Source: an uncultured Lachnospiraceae bacterium
Lineage (GTDB): Bacteria; Bacillota; Clostridia; Lachnospirales; Lachnospiraceae
Assembly (NCBI GenBank): GCA_949283905.1
Contig: CASDUB010000044.1
Coordinates: 1 to 14,693 of the forward strand
Length of the DNA stretch: 14,693 nucleotides
Direction of reading: 5' to 3'
A program made the translations under genes and the position numbers. The notes below the pieces were generated by a model. The model ran no database searches. It saw only the letters and a program-made list of their open reading frames with translations, and was not told the origin of the DNA. Below, piece after piece: positions 7,348 through 14,693 of this stretch; within the stretch, counting starts at the first letter, position 1, and each line of letters begins with the position of its first letter.

Positions 7348-9351
7348 ATGAAAAACGTCAGGAAATTAATTTGTGTACTCAGTTGTCTGGCTCTTTTTAT
7401 GACTGCACCGTTGTCCGTTTTTGCGGATGATGTTTCAGAAACTGAGCCGTTGAATAATACGGAACTTACAGGAGAAGGAACGGCGGACAGTCCGTATATT
7501 ATTTCAACTGCTGATGAATTAAAAGCTTTTGCTCAAAAGGTAAACGGCGGCGAGAGAACCGCATATGCAACTCTTGCAGCTGATATAGATCTTAATCCGG
7601 GGATAATATTTAATGCGGACGGTACTTATACCGGAGGAGAACCGGAACAGTGGACGCCTATAGAAGATTTTACCGGCGTCTTTGACGGAGGTCAGCATTA
7701 TATAAAAGGACTTTACATTAACAGATCGGATGAGGATAATCAGGGACTCTTTGGCGATGTTGCGTGTACTATAACGAACCTGGGCATCGAGAACAGTTAT
7801 GTGTGCGGTGCTGAATATGTGGGCAGCATATGCGCGCGCAACGGAAAAGGCGGAGTGATAGAGTCATGTTATAACTCGGGAACTGTTGACGGCAGCCGTA
7901 ATGTCGGAGGAATAGCCGGATATGCATTTGATATTACCGCATGCGCCAATGACGGAAATGTAACGGCGGATGTAAATGCAGCCGGAGGAATAGCAGGAAC
8001 AAGCCAGGGCAATGTCACTCTTTGTTACAATACGGGAGCAGTATATGCAGGCAATGATGCCGCAGGCGGAGTCCTTGGAAGCAGCCGCGGCAATGTGGAA
8101 AAATGCTTTAATACGGGAAATGTTTCTTCCGGCGGAGGAGCCTGGGATTCGATCGGCGGAGTGATAGGAGCTATTTCTACATACAGCGCAAGTGCAGTAA
8201 TAGAAAACTGTTATAATTTAGGAACTGTAAACGGCGCGAACCAGTATGCCGGAGGTATTGTCGGAAGTCTCGGAAGAAAATGCCATGTCGTAAACAATTT
8301 CAATATGGGCGGATTAACAGGCGGCGCGCAATTCGGAAATATTGCCGGAAGCATCAGCAGCGCGGCTTCTGTAGACAATTCTTATTATCTGTTTGAAGAA
8401 GAAACGGCTGACGGCGGAAAGACAGCCGAACAGTTTGCTTCAGGTGAGGTGGCTTACCTTTTAAATACCGATGAGGCGGAGCTTGTATGGAAACAGAATA
8501 TCGATAACGGAGAAGGCAATCCGGGATATCCTTCGTTTTCGGGCGAAGATGTTTACATGATAAATAAATACGCTACATGTGATAAATCTGATACACCGAC
8601 CATAGGATACAGCAATACGGACGCGGATATCGCAGGAGCGCATGACCTTATAAGACATGAAGGCGTACCGGCCGAGTGTACAAAAGACGGAAATACAGAA
8701 TACTGGCAGTGCGCGGCATGCGGAAAATATTTTTCGGATGAAGCAGCCGCAAATGAGATAACGCAGGAGATGACGGTTATACCTATGAGCGGCCACAGCC
8801 TTGTGAAGACAGAAGCTAAAGATGCGACATGTACAGAGGCGGGCAACACAGAATACTGGCAGTGCACGGCATGCGGAAAATATTTCTCGGATGAGAACGC
8901 ATCAAATGAGATCACGGCAGATGATACGGTTATCGATGCATTGGGACACACGCCCGAGATCAAAGGCGTAAAAGAAGCTTCCTGCACACAGGAAGGATAC
9001 ACCGGCGATAAGGTTTGTTCGGTATGCGGCAAGACATTGGAAAAGGGAACAACAGTTGAAAAACTCGCCCATAATTTTAAGGACGGAAAATGTACGGTAT
9101 GCGGAGCGAAAGATCCAAATTATGTTCCGAAAGAACCTGAACAACCTACAAAGCCTGAGCAGACTACAAAGCCTGAGCAGACTACAAAACCTGTACAGGC
9201 AGGAAATGCCCCAAAACCGAATGCAGATAATGGAAACGTTACGTCAGCTCCTACAGGCGATGAAAGCAATGTATTGGGCTGGGCGGTTGTGATCGCAATA
9301 GCATCAGCAGGCGCTGCGGCGGCCATTGCAGGCAGAAGACATAAAAAATAA
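7348..9351 (+). CDS. secreted surface protein with GLUG-like and CxxC repeats
   Basis: A 667-residue exported protein. A signal peptide (1-26, basic KNVRK then a hydrophobic core, likely cut after VFA) precedes a region opening with DSPYIISTADELKAFAQKV (47-65), typical of Firmicute adhesin-like proteins. Glycine-rich repeats of GLUG type follow (GLFGD 133-137, VGGIAGY 186-192, AGGIAGTSQGNV 212-223, AGGVLGSSRGNV 239-250, IGGVIGA 269-275, AGGIVGSLG 301-309), each paired with CYN/CFNTG-type strands, probably a beta-solenoid. Three 51-residue repeats at 432-574 carry CxxCGK. A Lys-Pro-Glu-Gln-Thr linker (592-616) leads to a degenerate sorting motif (APTGD, 634-638), a helix (642-662) and RRHKK. 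It is probably wall- or membrane-anchored. Adhesion or matrix binding is inference. It is monocistronic, between its own promoter and terminator. Confidence 0.85.
   Translation: MKNVRKLICVLSCLALFMTAPLSVFADDVSETEPLNNTELTGEGTADSPYIISTADELKAFAQKVNGGERTAYATLAADIDLNPGIIFNADGTYTGGEPEQWTPIEDFTGVFDGGQHYIKGLYINRSDEDNQGLFGDVACTITNLGIENSYVCGAEYVGSICARNGKGGVIESCYNSGTVDGSRNVGGIAGYAFDITACANDGNVTADVNAAGGIAGTSQGNVTLCYNTGAVYAGNDAAGGVLGSSRGNVEKCFNTGNVSSGGGAWDSIGGVIGAISTYSASAVIENCYNLGTVNGANQYAGGIVGSLGRKCHVVNNFNMGGLTGGAQFGNIAGSISSAASVDNSYYLFEEETADGGKTAEQFASGEVAYLLNTDEAELVWKQNIDNGEGNPGYPSFSGEDVYMINKYATCDKSDTPTIGYSNTDADIAGAHDLIRHEGVPAECTKDGNTEYWQCAACGKYFSDEAAANEITQEMTVIPMSGHSLVKTEAKDATCTEAGNTEYWQCTACGKYFSDENASNEITADDTVIDALGHTPEIKGVKEASCTQEGYTGDKVCSVCGKTLEKGTTVEKLAHNFKDGKCTVCGAKDPNYVPKEPEQPTKPEQTTKPEQTTKPVQAGNAPKPNADNGNVTSAPTGDESNVLGWAVVIAIASAGAAAAIAGRRHKK
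8641..9117 (+). repeat. tandem 153-base coding repeats (CxxC modules)
   Basis: Units start at His codons 8641, 8794 and 8947, a 51-residue period, with a shortened fourth start at 9070 (HNFKDGKCTVCG). Units one and two are very close in DNA: 8689-8763 and 8842-8916 differ at only a minority of bases and share TGCGGAAAATATTT. The third has diverged. Each unit has Cys-x8-11-Cys-x2-CysGK, so the cysteines may bind metal or form disulfides. Confidence 0.85.
9151..9186 (+). repeat. 18-base tandem repeat in the linker
   Basis: Two exact copies of AAGCCTGAGCAGACTACA (9151-9168 and 9169-9186) are flanked by degenerate copies. They encode Lys-Pro-Glu-Gln-Thr-Thr, a wall-spanning type linker that can change length by slippage. 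Confidence 0.85.
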
Positions 9352-9380
9352 ATATTAAAATTAAAATTTAACGTATAATA

Positions 9381-9417
9381 AAAGCGGTGCAGTCTGTCGG
9401 CTGCACTGTTTTTATTT
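9381..9417 (+). terminator. strong rho-independent terminator after the surface protein gene
   Basis: A 12-bp stem (AAAGCGGTGCAG 9381-9392 with CTGCACTGTTTT 9401-9412, including two G-U pairs) closes an 8-base loop, with T-rich sequence through 9417. The A-run on the left could let it work in both directions. Confidence 0.9.
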
Positions 9418-9437
9418 CACAGAAAACTCTGCTTTTA

Positions 9438-9459
9438 TGAAAAAACGGTGAAAAAACGG
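9438..9459 (+). repeat. 11-base tandem repeat upstream of tyrS
   Basis: Two adjacent exact copies of TGAAAAAACGG lie about 20 bases upstream of the tyrS -35 element. They may be a binding site or chance in A-rich sequence. Confidence 0.5.
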
Positions 9460-9478
9460 CGCGCGAGGATCTGACAGC

Positions 9479-9506
9479 TTGACATTGACATATCACATGA
9501 TAGAAT
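9479..9506 (+). promoter_or_regulatory. tyrS operon promoter with doubled -35 hexamer
   Basis: TTGACA at 9479-9484, a 16-base spacer and TAGAAT at 9501-9506 predict a start near 9513. A second TTGACA follows at once (9485-9490), 15 bases from an alternative TATAAA (9506-9511). The predicted leader is about 37 bases, too short for a T-box. Confidence 0.7.
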
Positions 9507-9535
9507 ATAAATTTGTATGATTAGAATTATCGCAC

Positions 9536-9543
9536 AGGGAGGG
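9536..9543 (+). promoter_or_regulatory. ribosome binding site fixing the GTG start of tyrS
   Basis: AGGGAGGG lies 6 bases before GTG at 9550. The upstream in-frame ATG at 9517 has no ribosome binding site and sits 4 bases from the predicted transcription start. Confidence 0.8.
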
Positions 9544-9549
9544 AAAACC

Positions 9550-10800
9550 GTGAAAATATACGAAGAATTAGTAGCAAGAGGCCTGATAGCGCAGGTTACA
9601 AACGAAGAGAAAGTACGAGAACTTATAAACAACGGAAACGCTACGTTTTACATAGGATTTGATCCGACTGCAGACAGTCTTCATGTCGGTCACTTTATGG
9701 CGCTTTGCCTTATGAAGAGACTTCAGATGGCAGGCAACAAGCCTATCGCCCTTTTAGGAGGCGGAACAGGTATGATCGGAGACCCGTCAGGAAAAACTGA
9801 TATGCGTAAGATGATGACTAAGGAAACCATCGAGCACAACATCGAATGCTTTAAGAAACAGATGAGCAGATTCATTGATTTTTCCGACGGAAAGGCAATG
9901 ATGGTAAACAATGCCGACTGGCTCCTTGATCTCAACTATGTTGATATGTTAAGAGAAGTCGGACCTTATTTCAGCGTAAACAATATGCTCCGCGCAGAAT
10001 GTTTTAAACAGCGTATGGACAGAGAACTCGGACTCAGCTTTCTTGAATTCAACTATATGATAATGCAGAGTTACGATTTCTATGTATTATATCAGAAATA
10101 CGGATGCAACCTTCAGTTCGGAGGAGACGATCAGTGGAGCAATATGCTTGCAGGCCGTGAGCTTATCCGCAAAAAAATGGGTCTTGAGGACAAGGATGCG
10201 AAAGCTGAGGCAATGACCATCACGCTTCTTCTTAATTCGGAGGGCAAGAAGATGGGCAAGACTGTGAGCGGCGCCGTATGGCTCGATCCCGAAAAGACAT
10301 CTCCTTATGATTTCTATCAGTACTGGAGAAACGTCGGCGACGCCGATGTTCTCAAATGTCTCAGAATGCTTACATTCCTTCCGCTCGAGCAGATCGATGA
10401 GATGGACAAATGGGAGGGAAGCCAGCTTAACAAAGCAAAAGAGATCCTCGCATACGAGCTGACGGCTCTCGTTCATGGCGACGAAGAAGCGAAAAAGGCA
10501 CAGGACGCTGCAAAATCTCTCTTCGGAGGTTCGGCAGACAATGCGAACATTCCGTCATTGGAGATTTCAGCGGATGAAATCGAAGGCGATACGATCGACG
10601 TTATCACTCTTCTTGTCAAAGCTGAAATGGTATCAAGCCGTTCAGAAGGAAGACGTGCCATCGATAAAGATAAGAGCGTTTCGATTGACGGAGAAAAAAT
10701 CACGGATGTATTCGCGACTGTTGAGAAGAGCAGACTCGCCGACGGAGGAATACTCCTTCAGAGAGGCAAAAAGAAATTCAAAAAGATATCATTAGTGTAA
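9550..10800 (+). CDS. tyrS: tyrosyl-tRNA synthetase
   Basis: A 416-residue cytoplasmic class I aminoacyl-tRNA synthetase that charges tRNA-Tyr with tyrosine using ATP. The Rossmann catalytic domain carries the HIGH-type signature HVGH (45-48), the family stretch [13 protein letters not shown] (70-82), the tyrosine-binding-region motif [10 protein letters not shown] (189-198), and the KMSKS-type loop KKMGKTVSG (233-241). The C-terminal S4 RNA-binding domain spans about 348-414 ([20 protein letters not shown]). Length matches the bacterial family, and the start at GTG 9550 agrees with the usual N-terminus. First gene of an operon with alaS 22 bases downstream. No T-box or other tRNA-sensing leader precedes it, unlike many Firmicute tyrS genes. 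Complete, with nothing missing. Confidence 0.97.
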   Translation: MKIYEELVARGLIAQVTNEEKVRELINNGNATFYIGFDPTADSLHVGHFMALCLMKRLQMAGNKPIALLGGGTGMIGDPSGKTDMRKMMTKETIEHNIECFKKQMSRFIDFSDGKAMMVNNADWLLDLNYVDMLREVGPYFSVNNMLRAECFKQRMDRELGLSFLEFNYMIMQSYDFYVLYQKYGCNLQFGGDDQWSNMLAGRELIRKKMGLEDKDAKAEAMTITLLLNSEGKKMGKTVSGAVWLDPEKTSPYDFYQYWRNVGDADVLKCLRMLTFLPLEQIDEMDKWEGSQLNKAKEILAYELTALVHGDEEAKKAQDAAKSLFGGSADNANIPSLEISADEIEGDTIDVITLLVKAEMVSSRSEGRRAIDKDKSVSIDGEKITDVFATVEKSRLADGGILLQRGKKKFKKISLV

Positions 10801-10822
10801 TGATATATACAGGGAGATAACA

Positions 10823-13474
10823 ATGAAGAAATACGGTGTAAATGAATTGAGAAAAATGTTCCTGGATTTTATGGAGAGCAAGGGACATTTGGTAATGAAG
10901 AGCTTTTCGCTCATTCCTCAGAATGACAAGAGCGTTCTTCTTATAAATGCGGGAATGACTCCCCTCAAACCTTATTTTACGGGAGCAGAGATACCGCCGA
11001 GAAAAAGAGTTGCCACATGCCAGAAATGTATCCGTACCGGTGATATCGAAAATGTCGGAAAAACGGCGCGTCACGGCACTTTCTTTGAGATGCTCGGAAA
11101 CTTCTCGTTCGGAGATTACTTTAAACATGAAGCGATCGCATGGTCATGGGAATTTCTTACGAAAGTCGTCGGACTTGACGAGAACAGACTTTATCCGTCT
11201 GTTTATATCGATGACGACGAAGCGTACAATATCTGGAAAGATGAGATAGGCATCGCTCCGGAAAGAATCTTCAAATTCGGAAAAGAAGACAATTTCTGGG
11301 AGCACGGCGCAGGACCGTGCGGCCCGTGTTCCGAGATCTACTATGACCGCGGAGAAAAATACGGATGCGGAAAACCGGACTGTACCGTAGGCTGCGACTG
11401 CGACAGATACATGGAGATCTGGAATAACGTATTTACACAGTTTGACAATGACGGACACGGAAATTATACAGAACTTGAAAACAAGAACATCGATACAGGA
11501 ATGGGTCTTGAGAGACTTGCAAGCGTTGTTCAGGATGTGGATTCTATCTTTGACGTAGATACTATACAGGCCCTCAGAAATAAAGTCTGTGAGATCGCAA
11601 AAAAAGAATATATGAAGAAACACGAAGACGATGTTTCGATCCGTCTTATCACAGATCATATCCGTTCGGCTACATTTATGATATCAGACGGTATCATGCC
11701 TACAAATGAAGGACGCGGCTATGTTTTGAGACGTATAATCAGACGCGCGGCACGTCACGGAAGACTTCTCGGAATTAATGATCTTTTCCTTGAAGAGCTT
11801 GCTGCAACCGTTATTGAAGGAAGCAAGGACGGATATCCTGAACTTGAAGAAAAACAGGATTTTATCTTTAAAGTTCTCAGAAATGAAGAAAGCCAGTTTA
11901 ACAAGACTATCGATCAGGGACTTAAGATACTGAGCGATATGGAAGAGAAGATGGCAGCATCGGGAGAAAAGATCCTTTCAGGCGAAGACGCGTTCAAACT
12001 CTATGATACTTACGGATTCCCGATGGATCTTACAAAAGAGATCCTTGAAGAAAAGGGATACGGAATAGATGAAGAAGGATTCAAGGCGGCTATGGATGTG
12101 CAGAAGGAAACTGCGCGCGAGGCAAGAAAATTAAGCGGAGCCAATGATTCATATATGGGCGCCGACGCTACCGTATATGATGAGATAGATCCTTCGATAA
12201 CAACGGAATTCGTAGGATATAACAGCCTTACGGCTAAATCAAAGATAGTTGTTCTGACTGATGAAAAAGAGATCCGCAAAGATCTTATGGAAGGCGAGAG
12301 CGGAACAGTGATCGTATCGGAAACTCCGTTCTATGCTACAATGGGCGGACAGGAAGGCGATACAGGCGTTATCACTACTGCAAACGGAACGTTTGAAGTA
12401 AAAGAGACAAAGAAGATCCGCGGAGACAAGGTTGCTCACGTAGGAGTTATGGTTCAGGGAATGCTTTCGGTCGGAGACGAGGCAGAGCTTAAAGTCGAGA
12501 CAGCGGCGAGACGCGATACATGTAAAAACCATTCGGCAACCCATCTTCTTCAGAAAGCGCTCAAGACAGTGCTCGGATCTCATGTAGAGCAGAAGGGTTC
12601 TCTCGTTACTCCGACAAGACTGCGTTTTGACTTTTCACATTTTGAAGCTATGACAAATGACGAGATCAAAGAAGTGGAAAGACTCGTAAATGAGGCCATC
12701 GAAGAGCAGTATGAAGTAAAAACAGATGTCATGGATATCGAGGACGCTAAAAAGACAGGCGCTATGGCTCTTTTCGGAGAAAAATACGGCGAAAAGGTTC
12801 GTGTTGTAAACATGGGCGGATATTCGATCGAGCTTTGCGGCGGTACACATGTATCAAATACGGCGCAGATAGGTCAGTTTAAGATCATATCTGAAGCAGG
12901 TATCGCTTCAGGCGTAAGACGTATTGAAGCTCTTACGGGACGCAATGTGCTTGAATATTATGCAAATATCGAAGATAAGCTCAACAAGAGCGCTGCTCTC
13001 CTTAAGGCGTCGGCAGATGAGCTTGAAGGAAAGATCACTCATCTTTTAAATGAAAATAAAGAACTCAAATCAGAGAATGAATCATTAAAGAGCAAGCTCG
13101 CAAAAGGAGCCGTGTCTGACGTTATGAACTCTGTTACGGAGATTAAAGGCGTTAAACTGCTTGCGGTATCTGTTCCTGAGCAGGACATGAACTCCCTCAG
13201 AAATTTAGGCGACGAGCTCAAGGCGAAACTCGGCGAAGGCGTTGTCGTACTCGCCAGTGAAAAGGGCGGAAAAGTAAGCCTTTGCGCTATGGCTACCGAC
13301 GAGGCAGTTAAAGCAGGCGCGCATGCCGGAAATATCGTAAAAGCCGCGGCTTCTATCGTCGGCGGCGGCGGAGGCGGACGCCCGAATATGGCAACCGCAG
13401 GCGGAAAAGACGCATCAAAGATACCGGATGCAATCGCGGCAATTCCTTCTATTGTAGAGGAAATGCTGAAATAA
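10823..13474 (+). CDS. alaS: alanyl-tRNA synthetase
   Basis: An 883-residue cytoplasmic class II synthetase that charges tRNA-Ala, checks for the G3-U70 pair and removes mischarged serine or glycine. The catalytic core starts with the characteristic N-terminus (LRKMFLDFMESKGH), followed by ARHGTFFEMLGNFSFGDYFK and GAGPCGPCSE (162-171). The editing domain has the metal-binding HSATH (570-574) and CGGTH (672-676), both intact. The C-Ala domain ends with a glycine-rich GGGGGGRPNMA segment followed by AGGKD. Length is normal (about 875-880). AGGGAG sits 6 bases before the ATG. It follows tyrS by 22 bases with no terminator between them, so the two are co-transcribed. Confidence 0.98.
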   Translation: MKKYGVNELRKMFLDFMESKGHLVMKSFSLIPQNDKSVLLINAGMTPLKPYFTGAEIPPRKRVATCQKCIRTGDIENVGKTARHGTFFEMLGNFSFGDYFKHEAIAWSWEFLTKVVGLDENRLYPSVYIDDDEAYNIWKDEIGIAPERIFKFGKEDNFWEHGAGPCGPCSEIYYDRGEKYGCGKPDCTVGCDCDRYMEIWNNVFTQFDNDGHGNYTELENKNIDTGMGLERLASVVQDVDSIFDVDTIQALRNKVCEIAKKEYMKKHEDDVSIRLITDHIRSATFMISDGIMPTNEGRGYVLRRIIRRAARHGRLLGINDLFLEELAATVIEGSKDGYPELEEKQDFIFKVLRNEESQFNKTIDQGLKILSDMEEKMAASGEKILSGEDAFKLYDTYGFPMDLTKEILEEKGYGIDEEGFKAAMDVQKETAREARKLSGANDSYMGADATVYDEIDPSITTEFVGYNSLTAKSKIVVLTDEKEIRKDLMEGESGTVIVSETPFYATMGGQEGDTGVITTANGTFEVKETKKIRGDKVAHVGVMVQGMLSVGDEAELKVETAARRDTCKNHSATHLLQKALKTVLGSHVEQKGSLVTPTRLRFDFSHFEAMTNDEIKEVERLVNEAIEEQYEVKTDVMDIEDAKKTGAMALFGEKYGEKVRVVNMGGYSIELCGGTHVSNTAQIGQFKIISEAGIASGVRRIEALTGRNVLEYYANIEDKLNKSAALLKASADELEGKITHLLNENKELKSENESLKSKLAKGAVSDVMNSVTEIKGVKLLAVSVPEQDMNSLRNLGDELKAKLGEGVVVLASEKGGKVSLCAMATDEAVKAGAHAGNIVKAAASIVGGGGGGRPNMATAGGKDASKIPDAIAAIPSIVEEMLK

Positions 13475-13502
13475 GATCGCAAAGAAAGGTTGGAACTCTT
13501 AA

Positions 13503-14231
13503 TTGGCGAATAAAGAAGTATCAGTACAGAAAAAGAAAGAATTGAAAGAGGCTATGTACGAATGGCTCGGCAAAAATGAAGAAGAATTCAGACAGCTGAT
13601 GTCATACTACAGATGCGCCATGATGGAGATCGAAACAAAGTTTAATGTGCTCAAAGAAGAGCTTTCATTAAAATTTGACAGAAACCCAATTGAAGGCATC
13701 AGAACACGTATTAAGACGACAGATAGTATTTTTGAGAAGCTTATCAGAAGAGAGTTCCCTGTTACTATGGAAAGTCTTGAGAGAAATATCAACGATGTGG
13801 CGGGAATCAGAGTGATCTGTTCCTTCCCGTCAGATATTTATCAGCTGGCTGATGCGCTTTTGTCACAGGACGATATAATCCTTATCGAAAAAAAGGATTA
13901 TATGAAAAATCCTAAGCAAAACGGGTACAGAAGTCTCCATCTGATTGTTGCTCTGCCCATATTCCTACATGATCACAAGAAAATGATGACGGTAGAGATA
14001 CAGTTCAGAACTATCGCTATGGACTGGTGGGCAAGCCTTGAACACAAGATCAGATACAAGAGAAATCTGCCGAATCTCCCTGAGATAGAGGAATCTCTTT
14101 TAAGATGCGCTTTAAGAAGCTATTATCTCGATCTTGAAATGGAAAATATTTACAAGACGGCTATCGGTGAAAGCGACAATACAAAACCGCTTTTCAGCGA
14201 CAGAAAAATGAAGCAAGAAGGAAAACAGTAA
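13503..14231 (+). CDS. small alarmone synthetase, RelQ/YjbM-like GTP pyrophosphokinase
   Basis: A 242-residue protein with only the RelA/SpoT synthetase domain. It transfers pyrophosphate from ATP to GDP or GTP to make (p)ppGpp. Motifs: R-type substrate segment GIRTRIKTTDSIFEKL (65-80), DVAGIRVIC (98-106), NGYRSLHLIV (140-149), and EIQFRTIAMDWWASLEHKIRY (165-185). There is no HD hydrolase, TGS or ACT domain, so it is a stand-alone synthetase; B. subtilis YjbM is about 211 residues. Start: TTG at 13503, with a weak TTGGA at 13490-13494; an ATG at 13554 would give 225 residues but has AGAGG only 2 bases away. The extra basic N-terminus (KKKELKEAMYEWLGKNEEEF) depends on this choice. The gene lies 28 bases after alaS and abuts clpX. 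Co-transcription with two synthetase genes links alarmone production to tRNA charging capacity. relQ is the closest symbol but the subtype is inferred. Confidence 0.92.
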   Translation: MANKEVSVQKKKELKEAMYEWLGKNEEEFRQLMSYYRCAMMEIETKFNVLKEELSLKFDRNPIEGIRTRIKTTDSIFEKLIRREFPVTMESLERNINDVAGIRVICSFPSDIYQLADALLSQDDIILIEKKDYMKNPKQNGYRSLHLIVALPIFLHDHKKMMTVEIQFRTIAMDWWASLEHKIRYKRNLPNLPEIEESLLRCALRSYYLDLEMENIYKTAIGESDNTKPLFSDRKMKQEGKQ

Positions 14232-14693
14232 ATGTCTGAAGATTTAAGAAATATAGAAGATGTTGATGAAAACGAAAACATCGAAGATAAATCAGGCGAT
14301 GACAATGATGAATATGAGAAAGTCTGTTTCATGTGCAGAAGGCCGGAAAGTAAAGCCGGAAAGCTGATGAATTTCGGATTTAACATGTTCATATGTCCTG
14401 ACTGTATGCAGAAGAGTATGGACGCCATGCAGAGAAGTCCGATAAATATCAACGACATGATGAGCAATATGCCGGGTGATATGAATCTCGGAGACATGAT
14501 CGCATCGGCGCAGATACCGAGGACACAGCAGGTTAAAAAGCGTAAGGAAAAACCGAAAAAGGCGGTTCCGCAGCTTGATATAAAGAATATACCGGCTCCT
14601 CACAGAATCAAAGCGCAGCTTGACGATTTTGTTGTGGGACAGGAACAGGCAAAAAAAGTTATGTCTGTTGCGGTATATAATCATTACAAGAGA
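14232..14693 (+). CDS. clpX: ClpX ATPase subunit of Clp protease (5' part, cut by window end)
   Basis: 154 codons are open to the window edge. ClpX unfolds tagged substrates and feeds them to ClpP. The N-terminal zinc-binding domain has CFMC (32-35) and CPDC (55-58), with 19 residues between pairs, like standard ClpX. The AAA+ start is diagnostic: [20 protein letters not shown] (120-139) followed by [15 protein letters not shown]. Two oddities: an acidic extension of about 30 residues before the first Cys, and a long Met-rich then Lys-rich linker (59-118, with [14 protein letters not shown] at 76-89 and KKRKEKPKK at 102-110). The same point is reached near residue 100 in B. subtilis ClpX, so about 50 residues are extra. 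AAGGA at 14218-14222 lies inside the preceding gene and the ATG follows its stop directly, suggesting coupled translation. The Walker motifs lie beyond the window. Confidence 0.93.
   Translation, partial: MSEDLRNIEDVDENENIEDKSGDDNDEYEKVCFMCRRPESKAGKLMNFGFNMFICPDCMQKSMDAMQRSPININDMMSNMPGDMNLGDMIASAQIPRTQQVKKRKEKPKKAVPQLDIKNIPAPHRIKAQLDDFVVGQEQAKKVMSVAVYNHYKR

Noticed and set aside
8553..9032. 159-codon open frame on the - strand within the surface protein gene
   Set aside because: It lies opposite the tandem CxxC repeats and its internal repetition merely mirrors them.
9517..9549. ATG at 9517 as start of tyrS
   Set aside because: It has no ribosome binding site and almost coincides with the predicted transcription start; GTG at 9550 has a strong AGGGAGGG and the normal TyrRS N-terminus.
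13039..13482. 147-codon open frame on the - strand over the alaS 3' end
   Set aside because: Ser/Pro-rich low-complexity translation is typical of antisense to a glycine/alanine-rich coding region; alaS is certain here.
1..14693. Mobile elements, CRISPR, tRNA or rRNA genes
   Set aside because: No transposase or integrase, no spaced direct repeats, no terminal inverted repeats and no tRNA-like folds were seen; the repeats present are coding.

Overview
The window looks like a piece of a chromosome from an anaerobic, low-to-moderate GC Firmicute of the Clostridia (Lachnospiraceae or a related family). This is inferred from gene content and style: AGGAGG-type ribosome binding sites, an RsbU/RsbW-type phosphatase and kinase pair, a stand-alone RelQ-like alarmone synthetase, a Gram-positive wall-anchor-like tail, and Crp/Fnr-plus-MATE gene pairing. 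I see no mobile element, CRISPR array, tRNA or rRNA. Coding density is high.

Region 1 (about 1-5121, + strand) is a signalling operon. A 977-residue membrane protein joins an extracytoplasmic beta-propeller-like domain, an extracytoplasmic Cache-like sensor and a complete 12-helix MFS transporter. It is followed after 19 bases by a membrane-bound Cache-HAMP-PP2C (SpoIIE/RsbU type) phosphatase, and after 9 more bases by an RsbW-like anti-sigma ATPase. The Cache-like domains of the transporter and the phosphatase resemble each other. The operon therefore looks like a partner-switching pathway whose inputs are two related extracellular sensors, one of them fused to a transporter. The STAS antagonist and sigma factor needed to complete the pathway are not in the window. 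This is the most unusual part of the sequence.

Region 2 (5116-7201) is a divergent pair: a Crp/Fnr-family regulator on the - strand, overlapping the end of the kinase gene by 6 bases, and a MATE efflux protein on the + strand. Between them lies a Crp-type palindrome (TGTG-N8-CACA). It sits 41.5 bases upstream of the start site predicted from an extended -10 for the MATE gene, and it covers the -35 of the regulator's own predicted promoter.

Region 3 (7202-9417) is a single-gene unit with its own promoter, a perfect Shine-Dalgarno and a strong terminator. It encodes a secreted modular surface protein: signal peptide, GLUG-like glycine-rich repeats, three 51-residue CxxC repeats, a Lys/Pro/Thr linker, and a degenerate sorting signal with membrane anchor.

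Region 4 (9479-14693) is a housekeeping and stress operon, tyrS-alaS-relQ-like-clpX, driven by a promoter just before tyrS. The gaps are 22, 28 and 0 bases, with no T-box leader. It links tRNA charging, (p)ppGpp synthesis and regulated proteolysis in one transcript. The clpX gene is cut by the window end and has an acidic N-terminal extension and a Met-rich linker that typical ClpX lacks.
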